Assembly: GCA_964496705.1 (NCBI GenBank)
Contig: CAZCBJ010000196.1
Span: 1 to 7,543 of the forward strand
DNA: 7,543 nt
DNA from: CAZCBJ01 sp964496705
GTDB taxonomy: Bacteria; Chloroflexota; Anaerolineae; Anaerolineales; Anaerolineaceae
Direction of reading: 5' to 3'
The notes beneath the pieces are model-generated. The model was given only the letters and a program-made list of their open reading frames with translations. It ran no database searches and was not told the origin of the DNA. Shown here in pieces: positions 1 to 6,484 of the stretch; the stretch's first letter is position 1; each line of letters starts with the position of its first letter. A program made the position numbers and the translations under genes.

Positions 1-366
1 CAGCGAGTGGAACAGCCCGCCCGGCCCGCCGTTCTCGCCGTAGACCTGGCGGATGCCGTACTGCTGCGGCACTCGCCAGTCCTGCTCCCACAGCTCGAAG
101 CGGTTGCCCACCTCGATGGAGATGACCGCGAATGTGGCGCCTTGCAGCGCTTCCTTGCGGTCGGTGGTGGCGTGAAGCTCGAAAGGCAGGTTATTCTTGG
201 CGATGTAACGCCGGCCGACCTCTTCGACGCGCTTCAAGGCGGTGGGGTTGATGTCGAGCAGGGTGACCTTGCTGCCCTCGAACACCTTGCTGCGCAGGAC
301 ATCCCCCAGAGTGCCCAGGCCGAAGTTAGCGCTTCCCGCGCCGATTAATACGATATGTTGCTGCAT
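1..366 (-). CDS. GH4 family NAD-dependent glycosidase, N-terminal part (cut by left edge)
   Basis: The reading frame runs open from an ATG at 366 to the window edge, giving 122 residues of a protein that should be about 430-480 long. It opens with a Rossmann nucleotide-binding segment: a beta strand followed by GAGSANFG (residues 9-16), then VTLLDINP with Asp38 placed to bind the NAD ribose. Around residues 103-121 is YGIRQVYGENGGPGGLFHS, the GH4 hallmark that normally precedes the Arg/Asn substrate-binding segment. GH4 enzymes cleave glycosides by an NAD- and metal-dependent oxidation/elimination mechanism in the cytoplasm. The metal-binding Cys and His residues lie outside the window, so the substrate (alpha-glucoside, alpha-galactoside, galacturonide or phospho-beta-glucoside) cannot be fixed. 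The GENGGPGG form recalls the alpha-galacturonidase-like subgroup, which is recollection only. The start is supported by AGGAG eight bases upstream. It is divergent from the mrp-like gene. Confidence 0.88.
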   Translation of the reverse strand, partial: MQQHIVLIGAGSANFGLGTLGDVLRSKVFEGSKVTLLDINPTALKRVEEVGRRYIAKNNLPFELHATTDRKEALQGATFAVISIEVGNRFELWEQDWRVPQQYGIRQVYGENGGPGGLFHSL

Positions 367-399
367 GTTGAGTTCTCCTGATGGAAAATATGAAGTACG

Positions 400-428
400 C
401 TTATGCCCGAATTCTACTCCCCAATCAA
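400..428 (-). promoter_or_regulatory. candidate promoter of the GH4 gene
   Basis: On the minus strand, TTGATT (423-428) and CATAAG (400-405) are separated by exactly 17 bases and lie 34 bases upstream of the GH4 start. Each hexamer matches the sigma-70 consensus at only four of six positions, so this is a weak candidate chosen for spacing and position. The rest of 367-480 shows no convincing operator. Confidence 0.25.
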
Positions 429-510
429 ACCCTTGACCAGTAACAAGTGTCCTATCATTAGAGAATGTTAATCCAGCCGCCGCACCGTGGGCGTGGTATT
501 TTGGAGAAGT

Positions 511-540
511 TTGGTATACAATAATGCGCGATTTTATATT
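511..540 (+). promoter_or_regulatory. candidate promoter region of the mrp/BI-1 pair
   Basis: An AT-rich patch in otherwise GC-rich DNA contains two overlapping options. One is TACAAT (517-522), five of six bases of a -10 box, inside TTTGGTATACAAT but without a clear -35. The other is TTGGTA (511-516), 18 bases, then TATATT (535-540). Either would leave a leader of roughly 85-105 nt before the GTG at 633. The leader is pyrimidine-rich near 587-619 and shows no stable hairpin or riboswitch pattern that I can recognise. Confidence 0.35.
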
Positions 541-632
541 GCGTGGGTGTGCATTTTCGGGATCACATATCTTCATTCATAATCCATGTCTCCCCCAACC
601 CACCTTACACTTCACCCTTTATGAGGTAACCT

Positions 633-1685
633 GTGCCCACTGAACAAGATATTCTCACCGCCCTCTCCCGCGTGATGGACCCCGAGCTCAACCGCAGCCT
701 GACCGACCTGAACATGATCCAGGATGTGCAGGTGAACGGATCCCGGGTGGCTTTCACCATCGCACTCACCGTGCCGGGCTGCCCGCTGAAAAACAAGATC
801 GAAGCCGACGCGCGCCAGGCAGTTCTGGCAGTGGACGGCGTCAAAGAGGCGTCCATCCAGTTCCGCGGGATGACCGACGAGGAGCGCCAGGCCATCGGCC
901 TGCGCCCGGTGCAACTGCCCAAGCTCAATTCATTCAATAAGATCGACCGGGTGATCGCAGTGATGAGCGGCAAGGGCGGGGTGGGCAAGTCTTCGGTCAC
1001 CGCGCTGCTGGGCGCCGAGTTGGCTCGCCGCGGCAGCCGGGTGGGCATCCTGGATGCCGACGTGACCGGGCCGAGCATCCCCAAGCTGTTTGGCATGCCG
1101 CCGGGCGGGCTGCGCGGCTCCGAGCAGGGCATCCTGCCGGGCATCACCGCCAGCGGGATCAAGGTGGTGTCGATCAACCTGCTGCTGCCGGACGAGAACA
1201 TGCCGGTGGTGTGGCGCGGACCGATGGTCTCGGGCGCCATCCGCCAGTTCTGGACGGATGTGCTGTGGGGCAAGCTGGACGTGCTGCTGGTGGACCTGCC
1301 CCCCGGCACCTCAGACGCGGCGCTGACCGTGATGACCAACCTGCCCATGGACGGCGTGCTGCTGGTCACCACCCCGCAGCAGTTGGCCGCCATGGTGGTG
1401 CGCAAGGCGATGCACATGCTCCACGAGGTGAAGACGCCCATCCTGGGTGTGATCGAAAACATGAGCTACTACCGCTGCCCCGACACGGGCAAGCCGCACT
1501 ACATCTTCGGCCCCAGCCACGCCGATGAGGTGGCCGAGGCAGCCGGCGTGCCGGTGCTGGCCCGTCTGCCGATTGAACCGCAGGTGACCGAACGCTGCGA
1601 TGCCGGTCAGGTGGAACAGGTACGCCTGGACGAGATTGAGTCCCTGACTCATCAGGTGCTGGCAGCGGATACCGCCAAAGCTTGA
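633..1685 (+). CDS. mrp: Mrp/ApbC/NBP35-family Fe-S carrier P-loop ATPase with N-terminal MIP18 (DUF59) domain
   Basis: A 350-residue cytosolic protein of the family that binds Fe-S clusters and passes them to apo-proteins using ATP. Residues 1-85 are a MIP18/DUF59 domain, with MDPELN (15-20) and LTVPGCPL (45-52, Cys50). Residues 105-345 form the deviant Walker ATPase: GKGGVGKS (113-120), the ILDADVTGPSIP segment (139-150), and Walker B LLVDLPPGTSD (218-228). ENMSYY (275-280) precedes the metal-binding loop. That loop normally carries CxxC, but here it reads CPDT, so Cys282 is present and the second Cys is Thr285. The length is typical of two-domain Mrp proteins. The start is GTG with GAGGT five bases upstream; an ATG at 621 hits a stop after two codons. 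It is followed after 6 bp by the BI-1 gene and is probably co-transcribed with it. The family assignment is firm; cluster binding by this variant is inferred. Confidence 0.95.
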   Translation: MPTEQDILTALSRVMDPELNRSLTDLNMIQDVQVNGSRVAFTIALTVPGCPLKNKIEADARQAVLAVDGVKEASIQFRGMTDEERQAIGLRPVQLPKLNSFNKIDRVIAVMSGKGGVGKSSVTALLGAELARRGSRVGILDADVTGPSIPKLFGMPPGGLRGSEQGILPGITASGIKVVSINLLLPDENMPVVWRGPMVSGAIRQFWTDVLWGKLDVLLVDLPPGTSDAALTVMTNLPMDGVLLVTTPQQLAAMVVRKAMHMLHEVKTPILGVIENMSYYRCPDTGKPHYIFGPSHADEVAEAAGVPVLARLPIEPQVTERCDAGQVEQVRLDEIESLTHQVLAADTAKA

Positions 1686-1691
1686 GGTTAA

Positions 1692-2408
1692 ATGAATCAA
1701 TCCCCCTATCCCTCCATTTACAATCAGCCCGCGCAGGATGTCCTTGAGGACATGCAGCGCGGGTTCATCCTGCGCGTCTACGGCTGGATGACCCTCGGCC
1801 TGGCGGTCACCGCCGCTGCGGCCCTCTTCACCCTTTCCATCCCGATTGTGCTGCAAACTCTGCTGACCAACCGCCTGCTGTTCTTCGGCATCCTGATCAG
1901 CGAGCTGGTGCTGGTGATGGCGCTGACCGGGCTGGTCAAGCGCATGTCGCCCGCGGTGGCCGCACTGGTGTTCTTCTTCTACGCCGCGCTGAACGGCGTC
2001 ACCTTCGCGCTGCTCTTCTTGCTGTACACATTCAGCTCGATCGCGCTGACCTTCGGCATCACCGCCTGCACCTTCGGGATCATGACGCTGTTTGGCTACA
2101 CCACCCGCCGCGATCTGACCAAAATCGGCAGCCTGCTGATCATGGCGCTAATCGGAATGGTGCTGGCCTCGCTGGTCAACCTGCTGCTCAATAACCCGGC
2201 CATCTACTGGATAACCACCTGGCTGGGCGTGCTGATCTTCATCGGTCTGATCGCTTATGACACCCAAAAGCTGAAACGCATCAGCCTGGCCTTGGGCGCA
2301 GACGGCGAGATGATGCACCGCGCCTCGATTATGGGCGCGCTGAGCCTCTACCTGGACTTCATCAACCTGTTCCTGCTGCTACTGCGCATCCTCGGGCGGC
2401 GCAAATGA
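1692..2408 (+). CDS. Bax inhibitor-1/YccA family seven-helix membrane protein (TMBIM-like)
   Basis: A 238-residue integral membrane protein. After a polar N-terminus (1-25) there are about seven hydrophobic helices, near 33-56, 62-80, 87-109, 115-135, 146-166, 174-189 and 212-233. The family signature is clear: AYDTQKLKR (188-196) after helix six and LYLDFINLFLLLLR (219-232) in the last helix. Asp190 and Asp222 correspond by motif to the di-aspartyl pair that gates the pH-sensitive Ca2+ leak of Bacillus YetJ. A YccA-like role in modulating the FtsH protease is the other known function for bacterial members; the sequence does not decide between them. The gene begins 6 bp after the mrp-like stop, and its GAGG ribosome site overlaps that stop codon, suggesting translational coupling. 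Its last 30 bp overlap the convergent kinase gene. Confidence 0.94.
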   Translation: MNQSPYPSIYNQPAQDVLEDMQRGFILRVYGWMTLGLAVTAAAALFTLSIPIVLQTLLTNRLLFFGILISELVLVMALTGLVKRMSPAVAALVFFFYAALNGVTFALLFLLYTFSSIALTFGITACTFGIMTLFGYTTRRDLTKIGSLLIMALIGMVLASLVNLLLNNPAIYWITTWLGVLIFIGLIAYDTQKLKRISLALGADGEMMHRASIMGALSLYLDFINLFLLLLRILGRRK

Positions 2409-3020
2409 GCGCAGCCGCTCGCGCACCAGATCCGCCAACAGCGCAGCGGTGCGCGTGAAGTCGGCGTCGCCACGCAGGATCAGATCGGCGTGAACGCGCG
2501 AGGGTTCCACGTATTTGTGGTGCCCAATGTACGCTGATTCCAGGTAGTAGTTGGCGATGGATGCCGCGCCGGAGTCGATGATCGGGTCATAAGCCTCGCC
2601 CAGGTTGCGCATCAGTCGGCGCAGGGCGCGCTTTTCGCCTTCCAGCTCCAGGAACAGGCGCAGGTCAAACAACCGGCGGATGTCGGGCAGATGCAGCACC
2701 ATCAGGCCTTCGACCAACAGGATGTCGGGGTGCTGTGGGGCTGCAGCGGCTGTCCGGATATCGGCGTGAAGTTGGGCGGCGTCAATCGAATCGGGGCGGT
2801 TGTAGTCGGGCGTGTCGCGGCCGGTGGAGGGCGAGCGAAAGCGCGGGATGCTCGTGTCGGGCAGGAAATAGGCATCGGTGGAGATCAACTCCGCCCGCAG
2901 AGAGGGCTGACCGCTGCGCAAAAAGTCCAGCAGCGCCCCGGCAAAGGTGCTCTTGCCCGAAGCCGAGCCGCCAGCCAGGCCGATGAGATAACTGCGCGGT
3001 GCCTGTCGCATGTCAGACAT
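2379..3020 (-). CDS. uridine kinase-like P-loop kinase (uridine kinase/phosphoribulokinase family)
   Basis: A 213-residue cytosolic kinase. Walker A is GGSASGKST (17-25). ISTDAYF (46-52) and DYNRPDSID (72-80) sit where uridine kinases have the DSFY and NFDHPDAFD substrate segments. ILLVEGLMVL (100-109) is the strand-two/Walker-B-like segment, RALRRLMR (131-138) is the lid, and KYVEPSRVHADLIL (169-182) matches the FVEPSKRYADIII block of the family. Uridine kinase phosphorylates uridine and cytidine in pyrimidine salvage; other members act on ribulose-5-phosphate or pantothenate, so the exact substrate is inferred. The gene follows the Ca2+ ATPase stop by 3 bp and so probably shares its transcript, though no metabolic link is evident. 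The ATG at 3020 has only a weak TGAG upstream, and ATG at 3011 is an alternative start. The 3' end overlaps the BI-1 gene by 30 bp on the opposite strand. Confidence 0.87.
   Translation of the reverse strand: MSDMRQAPRSYLIGLAGGSASGKSTFAGALLDFLRSGQPSLRAELISTDAYFLPDTSIPRFRSPSTGRDTPDYNRPDSIDAAQLHADIRTAAAAPQHPDILLVEGLMVLHLPDIRRLFDLRLFLELEGEKRALRRLMRNLGEAYDPIIDSGAASIANYYLESAYIGHHKYVEPSRVHADLILRGDADFTRTAALLADLVRERLRSFAPPEDAQ
2395..2416. other. imperfect hairpin at the tail-to-tail overlap
   Basis: GGC-G-GCGC (2395-2402) can pair with GCGC-A-GCC (2409-2416), with one mismatch and a six-base loop holding the BI-1 stop codon. It lies where transcripts from both sides converge and could slow polymerase in either direction. 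No T-run follows on either strand, so it is not a normal intrinsic terminator, and chance pairing in GC-rich coding DNA is quite possible. Confidence 0.2.
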
Positions 3021-3023
3021 GTC

Positions 3024-5846
3024 TCAGGGGTTGGCGGGGCGCATACGCCGCGCGAAGAGGAACTTGGTCAGCTCAGCGGCCGCGGAGGGGACCAGCACCA
3101 GGGGCAGGATTTGAACCCACTGCGCCCAACCCAGCGCCTCGGTCTTGAAAATGATCTCCAGGAAGGGCACATAGATGACCGCGAAGATCAACACCAGCGA
3201 AGACAGCACCGCCCAGTTCATCCATTTGTTGGTAAAAACACCAATTTTCGACAGGGGGAAATACTCGGAGCGAGCGGTGAAGGCGCGGAACAGCTCGGAG
3301 ATGCTCAGGGTGGCAAAGGCCATCGTCTCAGCGAACTCAGAATGAGTGGAGGAGCTGCGCCCAATCCAGAAGGCGATCAGCGTCACGCTGGTGATGGCAA
3401 CGGTCTGCAGCAGGATGCCGATCTGCATGTAACGGTTGATGATCGGTTCGTTGGTGGGGCGCGGCGGCTGGTGCATGATGTCGGGGTCGCCCTTCTCAGT
3501 GGAGAGCGCCAGCGCCGGAGCGCCGTCGGTGATCAAGTTGAGCCACAGCAACTGCAGCGGGGTCAGCGGACTGCCCCAGCCAAACAGCGTGGCCAGGAAG
3601 ATGATCAGGATCTCAGCCACATTGCAGGAGAGCAGGTAATAGACGAATTTGCGGATGTTGCTGTAGATGATGCGCCCTTGCTCGATGGCTGAGACGATGC
3701 TGGCGTAGTTGTCGTCGGTCAGCACCATGTCAGCCGTCTCCTTGGCCACGTCGGTGCCGGTGATGCCCATCGCCACGCCGATATCGGCGCGCTTGATAGC
3801 CGGGGCGTCGTTGACCCCGTCGCCGGTCATCGCCACCACCTCGTGGTTGGCGCGCAGCGCGTCCACGATGCGCATCTTGTGTTCGGGAGAGACGCGCGCG
3901 AACACGTCCGTGCGCAGCACCTCGCGCTGCAGCGCGGCATCGTCCATCTGGTTGAGGTCGGCGCTGGTCAGGATTTGATGACCGGGATGCAGCAAGCCGA
4001 TGTTTTCAGCAATGGCGCGCGCGGTGTTGGGGTAATCACCGGTGATCATGATGGTGCGGATGCCGGCGGTGCGCGCCTTCTCCAGCGCGGGGGTGACCTC
4101 TTTGCGCGCCGGGTCAATCATGCCGATCAGACCGACGAAGACCAGGTCGCGCTCCAGATCATCGGCTTTCATCTCGGACGGGCGCTCGGGGATCAGGCGG
4201 TAAGCCACCCCCAGCACGCGCAGCGCATCCTGGGTCATGCGGTCGTTGGCGCTGAGGATGCGCATGCGCGCGGCTTCGTCCAGCGGGCGGGTGTGGCGGT
4301 CGTCCATACTCTGATAGCGGCTGCACAATCCCAGCACCACGTCCGGGGCGCCCTTGACCGCCACCGCGTACCATTCTTTTTGCTCCTCGCCATAGATAGG
4401 CGAGATATCATTGTCGCGCGGCTGCTCGATGCGGTGCAGGGTGAGCATGCGCTTGCGCACCGAGTCGAAGGGAATTTCGTCATTGCGCGGATAAGCGCCG
4501 CTGAGCTGCGGCACCAGCGCGCCCGCCTTGGCCGCCGCGACCAGGATGGAGCCTTCGGTCGGGTCGCCGACCATGCGGTATGAAGCGCTGCCGTCCTCGT
4601 TTTGGGTCATCTCCAGATGCGCGTCGTTGTTCAGCACCCCCACCCACAGCGCGGTGGTCACCGCGGGATACTCCTTGAGTTCCACCTTCTCGCCGCCGCG
4701 CAGAAAATCACCGCTGGGGGCGTAGCCGCTGCCGGTGACTTCGAAGAGCTGCCCGTCCACCCACAGACGGGTGACGGTCATCTCATTCTGGGTGAGGGTG
4801 CCGGTCTTGTCGGAGCAGATCACGGTGGCTGAGCCGAGCGTTTCCACGGATGCCAGGCGGCGGATGAGCGCGTGTCGGTGCACCATCTCCTGCATGCCCA
4901 TCGCCAGGCTGATGGTCACCACGGCGGGCAAACCTTCCGGCACGGCGGCGATGGCCAGGCTGACGGCGATCATGAAGACGCCCACGATCTCCTCAGCGGT
5001 GAAGTTGGAGCGAAATAGGCCGACCACAAAAACCAGCCCGCAAACCGCCAGCGCAGCCCAGCCCAGGGTGCGGCCAAGGGCGTCCAGGCGCTTTTGCAGC
5101 GGGGTTTCTTCTTCGTCCACGCTTTGCAGCATACCGGCGATCAACCCAAGCTGGGTACGCATCCCCGTGCCAACCACCACGCCCCTGCCGCGCCCGTAGG
5201 TCACGGTGGTGCCCATGAAGGCGGTGTTGCGCTGGTCACCGAGGGGGATATCAGCTTCCAGGCGCCCTGAAGCGCTCTTATGCACCGGCACCGATTCGCC
5301 GGTCAGCGCGGCTTCTTCCACCTGCAGGTTGGCAGCTTCGAGCAGGCGCAGGTCGGCGGGTACGAAGTTGCCCGCCTCGAGGAAGACAATGTCGCCCGGC
5401 ACCAGCTCAGGCGAGGGCACGCTCACGCGGCGGCCGTCGCGCAGCACCTGGGCTTCGGGCGAGGACAGCTTCTTCAGCGCAGCCAGGGCTTGCTGGGCGC
5501 GGCTCTCCTGCACCACCCCCAGCACAGCATTAAGCAAGACGATGGCGAAGATGGCGCCGGCGTCGATCCATTCGCCCAGCAGCGCCGAGATCAGCGCGGC
5601 GATGAGCAACAGGATGATGATGAAATTATTAAACTGCCGGAACAGCATTTGAACAAATGTCGGCCCGGGCTTTTCAGCCAGTTGGTTGGGGCCGTATTGC
5701 TCCAGGCGGCGGGCCGCCTCTGCGGATGATAAACCGGACTGGGCGGGTGTGTGCAGCTTTTCCAGCACATCTTCGGCGTTCATCGCGTGCCAGGAAATGG
5801 TCAGTTTCTGATCGGGGGTGGTCTGGGGCGGTTGAATGAGGCTCAT
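3024..5846 (-). CDS. P-type (P2A, SERCA-like) Ca2+-transporting ATPase
   Basis: A 940-residue membrane pump that probably exports Ca2+ from the cytoplasm at the cost of ATP. Order: cation-ATPase N-terminal domain (about 18-88); M1-M2 (67-113); actuator domain with TGES (182-185); M3-M4 (260-316) with PEGLP (303-307); phosphorylation site DKTGT with Asp346; nucleotide-binding domain with KGAP (498-501); hinge TGDGVNDAPA (674-683); and M5-M10 (about 733-930). Cation ligands match SERCA: Glu304 in M4, Asn742 and Glu745 in M5, Asn770, Thr773 and Asp774 in M6, and probably Glu851 in M8. Both Ca2+ sites therefore appear intact, unlike PMR1/SPCA pumps that keep only one. I chose the ATG at 5846, which has GGAG ten bases upstream and begins at the usual family distance. 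The frame extends to ATG 5885 and GTG 5891, which lack a good ribosome site. The kinase gene follows after 3 bp. Confidence 0.95.
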   Translation of the reverse strand: MSLIQPPQTTPDQKLTISWHAMNAEDVLEKLHTPAQSGLSSAEAARRLEQYGPNQLAEKPGPTFVQMLFRQFNNFIIILLLIAALISALLGEWIDAGAIFAIVLLNAVLGVVQESRAQQALAALKKLSSPEAQVLRDGRRVSVPSPELVPGDIVFLEAGNFVPADLRLLEAANLQVEEAALTGESVPVHKSASGRLEADIPLGDQRNTAFMGTTVTYGRGRGVVVGTGMRTQLGLIAGMLQSVDEEETPLQKRLDALGRTLGWAALAVCGLVFVVGLFRSNFTAEEIVGVFMIAVSLAIAAVPEGLPAVVTISLAMGMQEMVHRHALIRRLASVETLGSATVICSDKTGTLTQNEMTVTRLWVDGQLFEVTGSGYAPSGDFLRGGEKVELKEYPAVTTALWVGVLNNDAHLEMTQNEDGSASYRMVGDPTEGSILVAAAKAGALVPQLSGAYPRNDEIPFDSVRKRMLTLHRIEQPRDNDISPIYGEEQKEWYAVAVKGAPDVVLGLCSRYQSMDDRHTRPLDEAARMRILSANDRMTQDALRVLGVAYRLIPERPSEMKADDLERDLVFVGLIGMIDPARKEVTPALEKARTAGIRTIMITGDYPNTARAIAENIGLLHPGHQILTSADLNQMDDAALQREVLRTDVFARVSPEHKMRIVDALRANHEVVAMTGDGVNDAPAIKRADIGVAMGITGTDVAKETADMVLTDDNYASIVSAIEQGRIIYSNIRKFVYYLLSCNVAEILIIFLATLFGWGSPLTPLQLLWLNLITDGAPALALSTEKGDPDIMHQPPRPTNEPIINRYMQIGILLQTVAITSVTLIAFWIGRSSSTHSEFAETMAFATLSISELFRAFTARSEYFPLSKIGVFTNKWMNWAVLSSLVLIFAVIYVPFLEIIFKTEALGWAQWVQILPLVLVPSAAAELTKFLFARRMRPANP

Positions 5847-5928
5847 TAGCCCTGGTCTCCGTGAATTCGATTTGTCTGCCCGCATGCACACCGAACGGCT
5901 GGCGGGGACAGCCTGCTACCAACCGACA

Positions 5929-5934
5929 ATTTTA
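5929..5934 (-). promoter_or_regulatory. candidate -10 box for the Ca2+ ATPase/kinase transcript
   Basis: On the minus strand TAAAAT lies 82 bases upstream of the chosen ATPase start and is one base from the consensus. No good -35 element stands at 16-18 bases; the nearest sequence is TTAATC-like, so the call is weak. The resulting leader would contain a short stem, GGCTG/CAGCC with a seven-base loop (5897-5913), but nothing I recognise as a riboswitch. The stretch 5935-6043 between this and the PadR promoter holds no gene that I can see. Confidence 0.3.
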
Positions 5935-6043
5935 CTCGATTTCCACTGGATTGATTAACACCCTGAACCTGGGAATGGTGGCGGCGAAAAGGGATTGATT
6001 CAAGACCCGCTAGGTGAGCTGACCAAGCCTGTTCTTTGCCTGA

Positions 6044-6072
6044 TTGACTCAGCGCGTCCGTTGTGATATACT
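6044..6072 (+). promoter_or_regulatory. sigma-70-type promoter of the PadR operon
   Basis: TTGACT (6044-6049) and TATACT (6067-6072) are spaced by exactly 17 bases. The -10 box is preceded by TGA, giving an extended -10 as well. Both hexamers match consensus at five of six positions. Transcription would begin near 6079, leaving a 25-nt leader with the ribosome site TTGGAGGT (6093-6100). This is the best promoter in the window. A second, perfect TATAAT at 6081-6086, with TGG before it, lacks a -35 and would start inside the ribosome site, so it is less likely. Confidence 0.6.
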
Positions 6073-6105
6073 ACTAATGGTATAATACTCATTTGGAGGT
6101 ATAAT
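6066..6105 (+). repeat. repeat cluster over the PadR promoter and start, probable operator
   Basis: Several short repeats overlap here. The octamer GGTATAAT occurs directly repeated at 6079-6086 and 6098-6105, 19 bp apart or about two helical turns. TATAC (6067-6071) and GTATA (6080-6084) form an inverted pair with an 8-bp spacer across the -10 and start point. AATG (6076-6079) and CATT (6090-6093) form a further inverted pair with a 10-bp spacer. PadR proteins are dimers that usually bind short inverted arms (ATGT/ACAT type) spaced by about 8-10 bp and repress their own genes. A repressor bound here would cover the -10, the start point and the ribosome site. Which arms matter is inferred. 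Confidence 0.45.
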
Positions 6106-6484
6106 GAAAGACGATGATTTGCTGACCAAGTGGGAGGAAAATTACAAGAAGGGGCTGCTCAGCTTCTGGCTGCTGCTGCTGCTGCATGAACGACCCTGCT
6201 ACCCCTTCGAGATGCGTCCGCTGGTCGAGGAGGTCAGCCAGGGCAGCATGACTGCGGACGAGAACAGCATCTACCGCGCACTCAACCGCTTCGAAGATCT
6301 GGGGATCGTGGTCAGCGAGGTGCAGCCGTCAAGTCAGGGTCCTTACCGCCGCTACTACCAGCTCACCCCATCCGGGCGCGAACTGCTGCGGCGGTTCAGC
6401 CAGCGCAATATCCGCGTGTTTGCCGCCCCCGCGGTGGCTGCGCGGCTACAGGCCCTCATGGACACCACGGAGGAGAACCAATGA
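6104..6484 (+). CDS. PadR family winged-helix transcriptional regulator
   Basis: A 126-residue cytosolic DNA-binding protein. Residues 15-95 form the PadR winged helix: KGLLSFWLLLLLHERPCYPFEM (start of the fold, about 16-37), a recognition-helix region ENSIYRALNRFEDLGIV (53-69), and a wing ending in PYRRYYQLTPSGRELL (80-95). A short C-terminal helix (100-120) would serve for dimerisation, so this is the small PadR class. Such regulators typically repress a neighbouring membrane protein or transporter and relieve repression when a small hydrophobic ligand or stress signal binds. The effector here is unknown. Translation starts at ATG 6104, three bases after a strong GGAGGT; that spacing is short but no better start exists. 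The last codon overlaps the next gene's ATG by ATGA, so the two are translationally coupled. A run of five CTG leucine codons lies in the first helix. Confidence 0.92.
   Translation: MKDDDLLTKWEENYKKGLLSFWLLLLLHERPCYPFEMRPLVEEVSQGSMTADENSIYRALNRFEDLGIVVSEVQPSSQGPYRRYYQLTPSGRELLRRFSQRNIRVFAAPAVAARLQALMDTTEENQ

Noticed and set aside
541..632. possible structured leader before the mrp-like gene
   Set aside because: Only a 5-bp long-range pairing (TGGGT with ACCCA) was seen, which is too weak; no small open frame with a ribosome site was found there.
605..1462. 285-codon open frame on the minus strand opposite the mrp-like gene
   Set aside because: It is Ser/Arg/Pro-rich with no recognisable domain and lies wholly antisense to a gene with intact conserved motifs; long antisense frames are expected in GC-rich DNA.
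2691..3692. 333-codon plus-strand open frame across the kinase/ATPase junction
   Set aside because: The composition (Gly, Gln, Asp, His, Arg rich, no hydrophobic core) is that of a shadow of well-conserved genes on the other strand, and no ribosome site or family motif supports it.
3843..4583. 246-codon plus-strand open frame opposite the ATPase nucleotide-binding domain
   Set aside because: It is antisense to the conserved KGAP and hinge regions, with low-complexity composition; a codon-position shadow.
5897..5913. possible riboswitch or attenuator hairpin in the ATPase leader
   Set aside because: Only a 5-bp stem with a 7-base loop is present, with no T-run and no conserved metal-riboswitch elements that I could recognise.
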